A stretch of DNA of 56,184 nt from assembly GCA_038521625.1 (NCBI GenBank), contig JBCBKP010000022.1:1-56184 (forward strand), written 5' to 3'. The position numbers were made by a program, and so were the translations under genes. This document shows, in pieces, positions 8,788 through 17,195 of the stretch (the stretch's first letter is position 1; the number at the start of each line of letters is the position of its first letter). The notes below the pieces were generated by a model. The model saw nothing but the letters and a program-made list of their open reading frames with translations. It had not been told where the DNA came from and ran no database searches. The stretch comes from JBCBKP01 sp038521625. Lineage in GTDB: Bacteria > Planctomycetota > Phycisphaerae > Phycisphaerales > UBA1924.

Positions 8788-10917
8788 TCAGGCGAAGATT
8801 ACGTAGAGGATGATCGTGGCGATGATCACGGCGATGCCGGCGCCCTTGGCGAATGGCGAGCTCTTCAGCTCCATCTTGTCGTTGGTCGGCAGCTCGACCG
8901 GCTTGGGCAGCGGCTTGATCGCCGTCAGGATGCCGAGCGCGACCGTGATCGTGATCACGACGAGGGCGGCACGGTTCAGGAAGTTGTTGAAGACGAGGCC
9001 GAGCGCCGAATCGTCCTCGAAGTTCCCGAAGACGTAGATCAACCGATAGGCCTCCGCGAGCACCGGGCTCAGCACCAGGCCGATGACGCCCGCGATCCGC
9101 GGCGCCCGCGGCACGAACAGCCCGAAGATGAAGATCGTCAGAATGCCAGGGCTGAGATAGGTCTGGAGCGACTGAATCGCGTTGAATGCACCGCCGAAGT
9201 CTGGGTCGGCGAAGATCGGCGCGATCAAGCAGCCGCCGACGACGGCGATGCCGACGCAGATCCGCCCGACGAGCACCTGCTGGTGCTCGGTCGCTTCCTT
9301 GAAGAGGAACCGCTTGTAGATGTCCATCGTGATGATCGTCGAGGCGGCGTTGAGCATCGAGGCCAGCGAGCTGACCACCGCGCCCATCACCGCCGCGATC
9401 ACGAAGCCCTTGAATCCCGGGCCGGCGAGCAGCGAGACCAGGATCGGGAACGCGTCGTCGTAGTCGTAGCCGGCGAGGCGACCCGCGGATTCCTTATCGC
9501 TCTGCTCGACGAGCGCGTCGTTGGCGTTCGCGAGCGTCTCGCCGGCGGTCCACGGGTCGTTGTCCTCTGGGTCGATGCCGTCATTCTGGCCGGCGGCCTC
9601 GGCGAGGAACGTCTCAAGGTCGCCGCCGGAGAGCCCGGCGTTGAAGGCCGCGATGGTGCGAGCGAACTCGGGCTGGCGGTCGGCGAAGTCGCCATCGAAC
9701 TCGAAGATCATGTCAGGGCGTGCTTCGGCGGCGGCGAGCAGCTCCGTGTAGATGTTGATCTTGGCGGTCTCGTCGGCGCCGTTGTCGAGCTGGCCGCTGC
9801 CCTCGGCGATCGCGAGCTGGATCTCGAGCGGCGGGTTGACGCCGCTGGTCTTCGCGAACTCCAGGAGGATCGGGCGGTTCGTCGTCGCGCTGCCGTCGAT
9901 GCGGTTGGCCATCTCGCCCGAGAACAGCGTGAAAGCGATGATGCCCGGCACGCACACGACGAACGGGATCACCAGCTTGAGGCTCGCGGCGAAGACGATG
10001 CCCTTCTGGCCCTCGGCCAGGCTCTTGGCGCCGAGCGAGCGCTGCATGATGTACTGGTTGAGGCCCCAGTAGTAGAAGTTCGGGATCCACAGCCCGATCA
10101 TCAGCGCGGTCCAGGGGATGACCGAGCTGGTCCAGGGCAGGAACATGTGCATCTTCTCTTCGCGCAGCACGCCGAGGCGTTCGCCGACGCCCGCGTCCTC
10201 CGGCACGTTCAGAGACGCCGCCACCTCCGCCGGGCTGTTCATCCCGGCGGCAACGTTCGGCTCGCCCAGAGCGCCCAGCGCCAGCACGGTGATCACCGCG
10301 CCGCCGAGGATCAGGGCGGCGCCCTGGATGATGTCGGCCCAGGCGCACGCCTTGAGGCCGCCGGCCGCGACGTAGACAGCGGCCACGATGCCGATGATCC
10401 AGCAGAGCAGGACGATGTTGTCGAGCGGGTAGATAAACCCGATGTCCACGCTCGGGATCGTGACGTACGGCGCCAGGAACTTCGCGCCCAGATAGGTCAC
10501 CAGCGAGATGTTCACGCTGATGAGCATGATCACCATCAACACCGACATCACGGTCCGGGCGAAGCTGTTGTAGCGATACTCGAGGTACTGCGGCACCGTA
10601 TAGATGCCCGACTTGAGGAACTTGGGCAGGAAGAAGAATCCGACGCCCACCAGCGTGATCGCCGCCATCCACTCGTAGCTCGCGATTGCCAGACCGATCT
10701 CGCCGTTCGCCGCGGCGCCCGACATGCCGACCATCTGCTCGGCCGAGATGTTCGCCGCGATCAGGCTGAACCCGATCAGCGGCCACGTGAGGCCGCGCCC
10801 GGCCAGGAAGTAGTCCTCGCTCGTGTCCTTCTCGTCGCGGCTCTTGATGAGCCCAATCGTCACCACGCTGACGGCGAAGATCACGAAGACGACGATATCG
10901 ATCGGTTCCATCACCAC
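8788..10917 (-). CDS. sodium:sugar symporter, SSS/SGLT family, with large internal insertion
   Basis: The 709-residue membrane protein has SGLT family landmarks: DYFLAGRGLTWPLIGFS near 35-51, NISAEQMVGMSG at about 56-67, and the sodium-site helix SSLASMLNAAST. SGLTs move sugars with Na+ across the inner membrane. Usual length is 530-600; the excess comes from about 145 mostly acidic residues between the transmembrane segment ending at MANRIDG and the one starting DDAFPILV (bases 9455-9900 of the window). In vSGLT that connection is about 30 residues. Start: MVM offers two ATGs; the second (MEPIDIV) is equally possible. Its upstream region carries a -10-like TAATCT and an AAGCGCTT palindrome of LacI-family type. 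Confidence 0.85.
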   Translation of the reverse strand: MVMEPIDIVVFVIFAVSVVTIGLIKSRDEKDTSEDYFLAGRGLTWPLIGFSLIAANISAEQMVGMSGAAANGEIGLAIASYEWMAAITLVGVGFFFLPKFLKSGIYTVPQYLEYRYNSFARTVMSVLMVIMLISVNISLVTYLGAKFLAPYVTIPSVDIGFIYPLDNIVLLCWIIGIVAAVYVAAGGLKACAWADIIQGAALILGGAVITVLALGALGEPNVAAGMNSPAEVAASLNVPEDAGVGERLGVLREEKMHMFLPWTSSVIPWTALMIGLWIPNFYYWGLNQYIMQRSLGAKSLAEGQKGIVFAASLKLVIPFVVCVPGIIAFTLFSGEMANRIDGSATTNRPILLEFAKTSGVNPPLEIQLAIAEGSGQLDNGADETAKINIYTELLAAAEARPDMIFEFDGDFADRQPEFARTIAAFNAGLSGGDLETFLAEAAGQNDGIDPEDNDPWTAGETLANANDALVEQSDKESAGRLAGYDYDDAFPILVSLLAGPGFKGFVIAAVMGAVVSSLASMLNAASTIITMDIYKRFLFKEATEHQQVLVGRICVGIAVVGGCLIAPIFADPDFGGAFNAIQSLQTYLSPGILTIFIFGLFVPRAPRIAGVIGLVLSPVLAEAYRLIYVFGNFEDDSALGLVFNNFLNRAALVVITITVALGILTAIKPLPKPVELPTNDKMELKSSPFAKGAGIAVIIATIILYVIFA

Positions 10918-10952
10918 ATCCGTTCAGAGTGCCGTTCGCGGGGCGGAGAGCA

Positions 10953-10973
10953 GCCCGGCCTCGCGGGCCGGGC
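10953..10973 (-). promoter_or_regulatory. perfect hairpin in the symporter leader
   Basis: GCCCGGCC-TCGCG-GGCCGGGC is an 8-bp perfect stem with a 5-base loop between the candidate -10 and the symporter start codon. It would be present in the mRNA leader; any role in stability or translation is unproven. Confidence 0.35.
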
Positions 10974-10978
10974 CGGAG

Positions 10979-11003
10979 AGATTAGCAGCAAACGTAAGCG
11001 CTT
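10979..11003 (-). promoter_or_regulatory. candidate -10 and LacI-type operator for the symporter
   Basis: On the minus strand TAATCT (10984-10979) is a good -10 element; 11 bases upstream lies the 8-base palindrome AAGCGCTT (10996-11003) in the context CGTAAGCGCTTGTG, resembling the core of LacI/GalR-family operators. Its position between -35 and -10 fits repression of a sugar transporter. No regulator gene is present in the window. Confidence 0.4.
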
Positions 11004-11082
11004 GTGCGAAACCCGCCGGCGAGCCGCCGCCCGCGCAGGCCCCGAACACTCGACCCGGCCCGCGTCGAGCACATAATCGCAT

Positions 11083-12342
11083 GTGAACGGGCTCGACCTC
11101 CTCTACCTCGCCCTCGCCGGCGCGACGGCGCCGATCTGGGCCCGGCGCGCCCGCGGTGGCTGGGACGAGCGCTTCGGGCGCGTCGATCCCGCACGTCTCG
11201 AGCGCTCGGACGGCTCGCGACCCAGGGTTCTCCTGCACGCGGTCTCGGTCGGCGAGGCGGCCAGCCTCCGAACGCTCGTGCCTCTGCTCGCGGATGATCT
11301 CGACGTCGTCGTCTCGGCCACGACAGACACCGGACTCGCGCGGGCCGAGGCGATGTACGTCGCCGGTTCGGAGCCGCCGGCCTCGGTCGTCCGCTACCCG
11401 CTCGACTTCTCGCGATCGGTGCGCCGATTCTTCGACGTGGTCCGGCCCGACCTCGTCGCCCTGGTCGAGCTGGAGCTCTGGCCGAACTTCATCGCCGAAT
11501 GCCGGCGCCGGCGGGTTCCCGTCGGAGTGATCGGGGGGCGGCTGAGCGCCTCGAGCTTCAAGGGGTACCGCAAGGCACGCCCGCTGCTAAGAAGAATGTT
11601 TGCGTCGCTCGAGTTCGTCGGGGCCCAGGACGACGACTACGCGGGGCGTTTCGTGAAGATGGGCACGCCCGCCGATCGTGTCGCGGTCACCGGCTCGATG
11701 AAGTGGGACAACGCCAAGACGACGCCGGACGCCGGCGCCGCGGACCGCCTCGCGGCGGAGCTCGGTCTGGACCGCGGGCGGCCGCTCGTCGTCGCGGGAA
11801 GCACCGGCCCGGGGGAGGAAGCTCTGCTCCACCGGGCCTGCGAGGGTCTCGACTGCCAGCTGCTCTGTGCGCCGCGCCGCCCGGACCGCTTCGAGGACGC
11901 GGCTCGCGACCTGCCAGGCGCCGTCCGACGAAGCGCGGGGATCGCGAGAGCGGGCGACCGCTATCTGCTCGACACCCTGGGCGAGCTCGCGGCGGCCTAC
12001 GCCCTCGCGGACGTCGTGGTCGTGGGGCGGACCTTCAACGACATGGGCGGTTCGGATCCGACCGAGCCCGCGGGGCTCGGCAGGCCCGTGATCATGGGGC
12101 CGGACGTCCGCAACTTCGGCTCGATGACCGAGACGCTCGAGTCCGCCGGGGGCGTGCTCCGCTGCGGGCGCGAGGATCTGCGGGAGCGTCTCGGCTCGCT
12201 GCTCGCGGACCACGCCGAGCGAGCCCGTGTGGGCGCCGCGGCGCGCGAGTCCGTCGAGGCCCAGCGCGGCGCGAGCCGTCGGAACGCCGAGCTGCTCCGA
12301 GCGCACGTCCGCGGGCATCCGCGCGAGCAAACACTTCGATAA
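11083..12342 (+). CDS. waaA: 3-deoxy-D-manno-octulosonic acid (Kdo) transferase
   Basis: The 419-residue product is a GT30 family glycosyltransferase that adds Kdo to lipid A precursors at the inner face of the cytoplasmic membrane. An N-terminal hydrophobic segment (LLYLALAGATAPIW) is followed by the conserved HAVSVGEAASL with the catalytic Glu E58, then VELELWPN, and the C-terminal nucleotide-sugar half with VVVGRTFNDMGGSDPTEPAGLG and GPDVRNF. Length and order match WaaA/KdtA throughout. The start is a GTG without a clear ribosome binding site. Its presence shows that the organism makes LPS-type lipid A. It is divergent from the symporter gene and followed by tRNA-Lys after 96 bases. Confidence 0.93.
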   Translation: MNGLDLLYLALAGATAPIWARRARGGWDERFGRVDPARLERSDGSRPRVLLHAVSVGEAASLRTLVPLLADDLDVVVSATTDTGLARAEAMYVAGSEPPASVVRYPLDFSRSVRRFFDVVRPDLVALVELELWPNFIAECRRRRVPVGVIGGRLSASSFKGYRKARPLLRRMFASLEFVGAQDDDYAGRFVKMGTPADRVAVTGSMKWDNAKTTPDAGAADRLAAELGLDRGRPLVVAGSTGPGEEALLHRACEGLDCQLLCAPRRPDRFEDAARDLPGAVRRSAGIARAGDRYLLDTLGELAAAYALADVVVVGRTFNDMGGSDPTEPAGLGRPVIMGPDVRNFGSMTETLESAGGVLRCGREDLRERLGSLLADHAERARVGAAARESVEAQRGASRRNAELLRAHVRGHPREQTLR

Positions 12343-12438
12343 CAACGGGGCGAGAGGGCCGCGACCGGTTTGTGTCCTACCCTTGCGCTTCGGCCCGTCG
12401 AATCGCCATCAGGCGCGTGTTCGGGGCCGTGGGAGGCC

Positions 12439-12511
12439 GGGGACCTAGCTCAATCGGTAGAGCAGCGGACTTTTAATCCGTTGGTTCGGGGTTCGAGTCC
12501 CCGGGTCCCTA
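12439..12511 (+). tRNA. tRNA-Lys (anticodon UUU)
   Basis: A full cloverleaf can be drawn: acceptor GGGGACC/GGTCCCT, U8-A9, D arm GCTC...GAGC, anticodon stem GCGGA/TCCGT with loop CTTTTAA (anticodon TTT), T arm CGGGG-TTCGAGT-CCCCG and discriminator A. No CCA is encoded. The first acceptor pair is G1-U72 rather than G-C. The helicase gene starts only three bases after the tRNA 3' end, so the two may share a transcript. Confidence 0.95.
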
Positions 12512-12514
12512 TTC

Positions 12515-15500
12515 ATGGATGACGCACAGCAGAACGCCCCAGCGATCGCGTGGCACGCCGCCTTCACCGGCGGGGCCGTCCGATTCTGGGGCGAGACGAT
12601 CACGCCGCCCGCCGACCCGCACGACGCCGATGCGGACAACCCGCGTCACCCGTTCGCGGCGAGCGGGCCGGAGCTGCTCGCCGGCATGGCGGCGCTCGCG
12701 ATCGAGGAGACCGTCGAGCAGGGCGCCGACCACATCTCGCTGAGGCTCCCGGCCGCCGGCGCGGTCCCGATCCCGAGCGAGGCGCTCTGCCGGATGACCG
12801 GCCGCGACCCGGACACGCCCTCGGGCGCCCGCGCGTTCGCGGTCGAGTCGCTCGCGCTCCGCGGGGCGGTGGCACACCGGGCGCTGGAGACGATGCTCGC
12901 GCGGGCCGACCACGAGTCGGGGAGCGACGTCCGCTTCTTCGCCATGGTCGCGCGCCTCGCCGAGCACCTGCTGTGCCAGCAGCGGTTCGTGCCGATGATG
13001 CTGCAGGACGGCGGCGGGAAGCTCAGCGGGCGCTGGTTGCCCTGGCTCTCGGACGAGCGAACCGCGCTCGTCGCCTCGGGCCTGCTGGCCTCGATGCCCG
13101 CTTCGGCCCGCGCCGCGATCGACGCGTTCGAGCACGACCCGGCGGCGGTGCTCACCGGCGCCTGCGGCTGGATGGTCGACGCGCGCTGCCGCGAGGTGCT
13201 CAAGTCCGAGGACATGATCGAGACGGTCGAGGACCGCGACGGCACCGCCGACGCGCAGATCGCCTGGATGCAGGGCCTGCTCGGCGACGGGCGCGAGGTC
13301 GGGACGCCCGGCCCGCAGCGGACCGAGGCGACCCGCCGTGTCCGCCGGTGGATCGGGTCGCTCGAGGACCGCGGCAAGTCGGCCGACTGGAGGCTTCTGC
13401 TCCGGCTCAACGAGCCGCTCGGCGACGAGCTGCCCGAGAACATCGACAACCCGAGCGCCGACCTGTTCTGGTCGGTCAGCTTCCATCTGCAGTCGCAGGA
13501 CGACCCATCGATCGTTGTCGACGCCTCGGACGTCTGGCTGCTCTCACGCGACCGGGTGACGATCGAGGGCCTGACGCTCGAGGAGCCGCAGGAGCTGCTG
13601 CTGGCCGAGCTTGGTCGGGCGGCGCGGATCTTCAAGGCGCTCGAGTCCGCGCTGGAGGACACCGAGCCGATCGAGGTGCTGCTCGCGACCAAGAAGGCGT
13701 ACGAGTTCCTCCGCGAGCTGCGCCCGCTGCTCGCCGAGCAGGGCTTCGGCGTCGAGTTTCCGGGCTGGTGGGACTCGCCGGCGGGCCGTCTCGGGGCCCG
13801 GCTCCGCATCGAGTCCGACCCGCTCGACTCGCTGCTCGACCCCGGCGCCGGTGCCCGTGGCGGGACCGCGCCCCAACTCGGGCTCTCGGCGCTCGTCGGC
13901 TACCACTGGGAGATCGCGCTCGGCGACACGACGCTGACCCTGAAGGAATTCGAGGACCTGGCCTCGAAGGGCTCGCCGCTCGTCCGGATCGGTGGGCGCT
14001 GGATCGAGGTCCGTCCGGAGGACGTCAAGTCCGCCATCGAGTTCATCCGCGAGAACCCCGGCGGCGAGATGGCGCTCGCCGAGGCGATGAGGCTGGCGTA
14101 CTCCACCGACCCGAAGCAGATCGGCCTGCCGATCCTCGGCCTGCAGGCGTCGGGGTGGGTGGCCTCGATCCTCGGCGGCTCTGCCGACCAGGAGAACCGC
14201 AGCGAGGAGGCCGAATCGAGGGGACCGATCACCGTACCGCTGATCGAGACGCCCGACGACTTCCAGGGCACGCTGCGCCCGTACCAGCAGCGCGGCCTGT
14301 CGTGGATGGCGTTCCTCGAGCGGTTCGGGTTCGGCGGCTGCCTCGCCGACGACATGGGCCTCGGCAAGACCGTGCAGCTCCTCGCGCTGCTCGTCGCGGA
14401 GCGCAGCCAGGGCGAGGACGCCCCGCACCCGAAGCCGACGCTGCTGATCGTCCCGATGTCGGTCGTCGGTAACTGGGTCCGAGAGGCGCGGCGCTTCGCG
14501 CCGCAGCTCAGGTTCCTCGTCCACCACGGGATCGAGCGCCTGATGGGCGACGATCTCCTCCGCGCGGTCGCCGAGCACGACGTCATCGTGACGACCTATG
14601 CGCTCGCGAACCGCGACAAGGACATCCTGCACAGCGTCCACTGGGGGCGCGTCGTGGTCGACGAGGCGCAGTTCATCAAGAACCCGCAGGCCAAGCAGTC
14701 GCTCGCGGTGCGGGGCCTGAATTCCGAGCGCCGGATGGCCCTTACAGGCACGCCGGTCGAGAACCGGCTCAGCGAGCTCTGGTCGATAATGGACTTCCTG
14801 AACCCGGGCTACCTCGGCCCCTCGGGCACGTTCCGCAAGCGGTTCAGCGTCCCGATCGAGCGGTACCGCGACGCGCAGAAGGCCGAGCAGCTCCGCGGCC
14901 TCGTCCGACCCTTCATCCTGCGCCGGGTCAAGACCGATCCCGCCGTCGCCGCCGATCTGCCTGAGAAGCTCGAGACGCGCGAGTACACGCACCTCTCCAG
15001 CGAGCAGGCGGCCCTCTACGAGAGCTGCGTCAACCGTATGCTGAGCCAGGTCGAGGAGAGCGAGGGCATCCAACGCCGCGGCCTCGTCCTCGCCGCGTTG
15101 ATCCGGCTCAAACAGATCTGCAACCACCCGGCGCAGATGCTCAAGGACCACGACTTCTCGTCCGGCAAGGCGCCCGACCCGGTCCGTTCCGGCAAGTGCG
15201 TTCGGCTGCTTGAGATGCTCGATGAGGTGCTCGCCGAGGGCGACCGCGCGCTGCTCTTCACCCAGTTCCGCCAGATGGGGCACCTGCTCAGCGCGATGCT
15301 CAAGCACGAGCTCGGGCGCGACGTGCTCTTCCTCCACGGCGGCACGCCGCAGAAGCGCCGCGAAGAGCTCATCGACAAGTTCCAGGACGAGAAGGGCACG
15401 GCGCCAATCCTGATCCTCAGCCTCAAGGCGGGCGGCGTCGGCCTGAACCTCACCGCCGCGACGCACGTCTTCCACTTCGACCGGTGGTGGAACCCGGCCG

Positions 15501-15754
15501 TCGAGAACCAGGCGACCGACCGCGCCTATCGCATCGGTCAGACCCGCACCGTGCACGTCCACAAGTTCATCGTCCGGGGGACGCTCGAGGAGCGGATCGA
15601 CGAGATGATCGAGGCGAAGACCGAGCTGGCCGAGCAGATCGTCGGCGCCGGCGAGCGCTGGCTCACCGAGCTCGGGGCCGAGCAGCTCCGCGACCTGCTC
15701 ACGCTCAGGGCCGACGCGCTCGGCGACGAGCTCGCCGAGGAGGCCAGCTCGTGA
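12515..15754 (+). CDS. SNF2-family DEAD/DEAH-type helicase (HepA/YwqA-like)
   Basis: The 1079-residue protein has an N-terminal SNF2-associated region of about 500 residues (bacterial SNF2_assoc type) and a C-terminal Swi2/Snf2 motor: Walker A DDMGLGKTVQ with K618, the Walker B box DEAQ (716-719), TGTPVENRLSELWS, then the second RecA lobe with LFTQFRQM, LSLKAGGVGLNLT and ATDRAYRIGQ. These enzymes translocate on duplex DNA and remodel protein-DNA or RNA polymerase complexes; they do not unwind DNA. Its GTGA overlap with the SWIM-domain gene recreates the two-gene arrangement known from Bacillus ywqA/ywqB, so the two products likely act together. The ATG at 12515 lies three bases beyond tRNA-Lys, leaving no room for a normal leader. 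Confidence 0.93.
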   Translation: MDDAQQNAPAIAWHAAFTGGAVRFWGETITPPADPHDADADNPRHPFAASGPELLAGMAALAIEETVEQGADHISLRLPAAGAVPIPSEALCRMTGRDPDTPSGARAFAVESLALRGAVAHRALETMLARADHESGSDVRFFAMVARLAEHLLCQQRFVPMMLQDGGGKLSGRWLPWLSDERTALVASGLLASMPASARAAIDAFEHDPAAVLTGACGWMVDARCREVLKSEDMIETVEDRDGTADAQIAWMQGLLGDGREVGTPGPQRTEATRRVRRWIGSLEDRGKSADWRLLLRLNEPLGDELPENIDNPSADLFWSVSFHLQSQDDPSIVVDASDVWLLSRDRVTIEGLTLEEPQELLLAELGRAARIFKALESALEDTEPIEVLLATKKAYEFLRELRPLLAEQGFGVEFPGWWDSPAGRLGARLRIESDPLDSLLDPGAGARGGTAPQLGLSALVGYHWEIALGDTTLTLKEFEDLASKGSPLVRIGGRWIEVRPEDVKSAIEFIRENPGGEMALAEAMRLAYSTDPKQIGLPILGLQASGWVASILGGSADQENRSEEAESRGPITVPLIETPDDFQGTLRPYQQRGLSWMAFLERFGFGGCLADDMGLGKTVQLLALLVAERSQGEDAPHPKPTLLIVPMSVVGNWVREARRFAPQLRFLVHHGIERLMGDDLLRAVAEHDVIVTTYALANRDKDILHSVHWGRVVVDEAQFIKNPQAKQSLAVRGLNSERRMALTGTPVENRLSELWSIMDFLNPGYLGPSGTFRKRFSVPIERYRDAQKAEQLRGLVRPFILRRVKTDPAVAADLPEKLETREYTHLSSEQAALYESCVNRMLSQVEESEGIQRRGLVLAALIRLKQICNHPAQMLKDHDFSSGKAPDPVRSGKCVRLLEMLDEVLAEGDRALLFTQFRQMGHLLSAMLKHELGRDVLFLHGGTPQKRREELIDKFQDEKGTAPILILSLKAGGVGLNLTAATHVFHFDRWWNPAVENQATDRAYRIGQTRTVHVHKFIVRGTLEERIDEMIEAKTELAEQIVGAGERWLTELGAEQLRDLLTLRADALGDELAEEASS

Positions 15755-16902
15755 ACGAACGCGCCGCGGACGATCAGCCGAAGCAGACGGCGCCGGAATC
15801 GCCGCCGCCGGCCGAGAGCGGCTCGCCGCCCCCCGACGCTCCCGGTCCAGCCGCTCCCGGTCCAGCCGCTCCCGGTCCAGCCGCTCCCGGTCCAGCCGCT
15901 CCCGGTCCAGCCGCGCCTGATCCAGACGCGCCGAAACCCGACGCGCCGAACCCGCGGGGCCACCCCCCGGGCTTCAAGGGCCCGTACCGGCGCGAGGTGA
16001 AGCTCCCCGAGAACCCGCGCCGCGTGCGGGGGGGCGTCAAGCTGCAGCTCAAGGAGGACGAGACCGCCGGCTGGATCACGCAGCGATTCATGCGCATCGT
16101 CGAGAGCGCGGCGAGCGGCGAATCGCTGCGCGAAGGGCTCGAGTACGCGCGCGGCGGCCAGACCCGGAAGCTCGAGTTCGTGGACGGACAGGCCGAGGCC
16201 TCGGTGCAGGGCAGGCGCCCCCGCGCGTACGTCACCAGGCTCGCGCTCAAGCCCTTCACGCCCGAGGAGCGTGAGAAGGTCGTCGAGGCCATGGGCCGTC
16301 AGGCCAAGTACGCGGCCAAGCTCCTCGCCCGCGAGCTGCCGCAGAACATCGAGGACGCGTTCGGGCCCCTGGGCCTGCGACTGTTCCCCGCCGAGCCCAG
16401 CGACTTCATCCTGACCTGCTCCTGCAAGGAGGAGAACAAGCCCTGGTGCAAGCACGTGGTCTGCGTCGCGGCGCTGGTCGCCGAGAAGCTGCAGTCCGAC
16501 CCGCTGATGCTCTTCGACCTCCGCGGCCTCGCGGGCGCCGAGCTCATCGAGCGGCTCCGCGAGCAGCGCGCGCTCGCGGGCCAGGGCCCCGGGGAAAGCC
16601 CCGTGCATCAGGCGCTGGTCCCGGGCGTGACCGACGCGCAGCCGGCGCCGATCGATGCCGATCTCGAGTCGTTCTGGTCGGCCGGCCCGGAGCTCGAGGA
16701 CATGGTGCTCCCGCTCGAGCGCCCCGAGGTCGCCAGCCCGCTCCTGCGCCGGCTCGGCCCCAGCCCGTTCACCGAGGGGCGCTTCCCGCTGGTCGGCCTG
16801 CTCGCGACCTGCTACGAGCTGATCGGCGACGACGCGATCGGGCGCGCCGAATCCGCCGGCCCGAACGGGGAGGGCGGCGAGATCGATCCGGAGGACGCGT
16901 GA
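15751..16902 (+). CDS. SWIM zinc-finger protein (partner of the SNF2 helicase)
   Basis: A GTG start overlapping the helicase stop (GTGA) gives 383 residues. Residues about 20-70 are a Pro/Ala-rich disordered segment with five copies of APGPA. A basic folded region follows and then the SWIM motif TCSCKEENKPWCKHVVC (CxC-x7-CxH) near 213-229, which binds zinc and usually contacts DNA or protein. The C-terminal third is Leu/Glu-rich without recognised motifs. SWIM proteins of this type are regularly encoded beside SNF2 helicases. The frame is open upstream but that part is antisense-like overlap with the helicase, so the GTG is preferred. Confidence 0.85.
   Translation: MNERAADDQPKQTAPESPPPAESGSPPPDAPGPAAPGPAAPGPAAPGPAAPGPAAPDPDAPKPDAPNPRGHPPGFKGPYRREVKLPENPRRVRGGVKLQLKEDETAGWITQRFMRIVESAASGESLREGLEYARGGQTRKLEFVDGQAEASVQGRRPRAYVTRLALKPFTPEEREKVVEAMGRQAKYAAKLLARELPQNIEDAFGPLGLRLFPAEPSDFILTCSCKEENKPWCKHVVCVAALVAEKLQSDPLMLFDLRGLAGAELIERLREQRALAGQGPGESPVHQALVPGVTDAQPAPIDADLESFWSAGPELEDMVLPLERPEVASPLLRRLGPSPFTEGRFPLVGLLATCYELIGDDAIGRAESAGPNGEGGEIDPEDA
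15838..15912 (+). repeat. five perfect 15-bp tandem repeats in the SWIM gene
   Basis: GCTCCCGGTCCAGCC is repeated five times without mismatch and encodes APGPA units; a degenerate sixth follows. Because the unit is a multiple of three, copy-number change would lengthen or shorten the linker without breaking the frame. Confidence 0.95.
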
Positions 16903-17029
16903 TCTGATCCGCACGCTTCGGATCGACTCGCCGTATCGAATCGCCGCCCAGTGTGAACATCTGGTTGCGTTGCGGTTCGCGATCCAAAAAGAACGCGCAT
17001 GAAACCGATTCCGCGCCGGTGCGCTGGTT

Positions 17030-17053
17030 GTAGTGGGGGGTCGCCCCCGCTAC
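17030..17053 (+). promoter_or_regulatory. 10-bp hairpin after the SWIM gene / in the leader of the next gene
   Basis: GTAGTGGGGG and CCCCCGCTAC pair over 10 bp (one G-T) around a GTCG loop. No T-tract follows, so it is not a standard terminator. It lies in a 293-base gap that otherwise shows no gene. Confidence 0.45.
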
Positions 17054-17140
17054 ATTCCCGCCGACGAGAGAGTGGGGGCCGGGGTGGAATCCGGTTTCCT
17101 GGGTGCGTGAGAACACCCCTTCGATAGATGCAGGGCAGGC

Positions 17141-17176
17141 GCCCGGCGGGCGGACTTCGTCACCCACCCGCCGGGC
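17141..17176 (+). promoter_or_regulatory. perfect inverted repeat just upstream of the sorted surface protein
   Basis: GCCCGGCGGG (17141-17150) and CCCGCCGGGC (17167-17176) are perfectly complementary with a 16-base loop, ending 19 bases before the ATG at 17196. It would occlude or present the ribosome binding region (AGAGAGTGGG); a leader control element is possible but unproven. Confidence 0.4.
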
Positions 17177-17195
17177 TCAGAGAGAGTGGGATCCG

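Noticed and set aside
9283..11076. A 597-codon plus-strand frame opposite the symporter
   Set aside because: Composition (His/Arg/Asp/Glu repeats, no hydrophobic pattern) is that of an antisense shadow of the membrane protein gene.
15838..15912. Short regular repeats as a CRISPR array
   Set aside because: The units are contiguous with no spacers and lie in frame within a gene, encoding APGPA.
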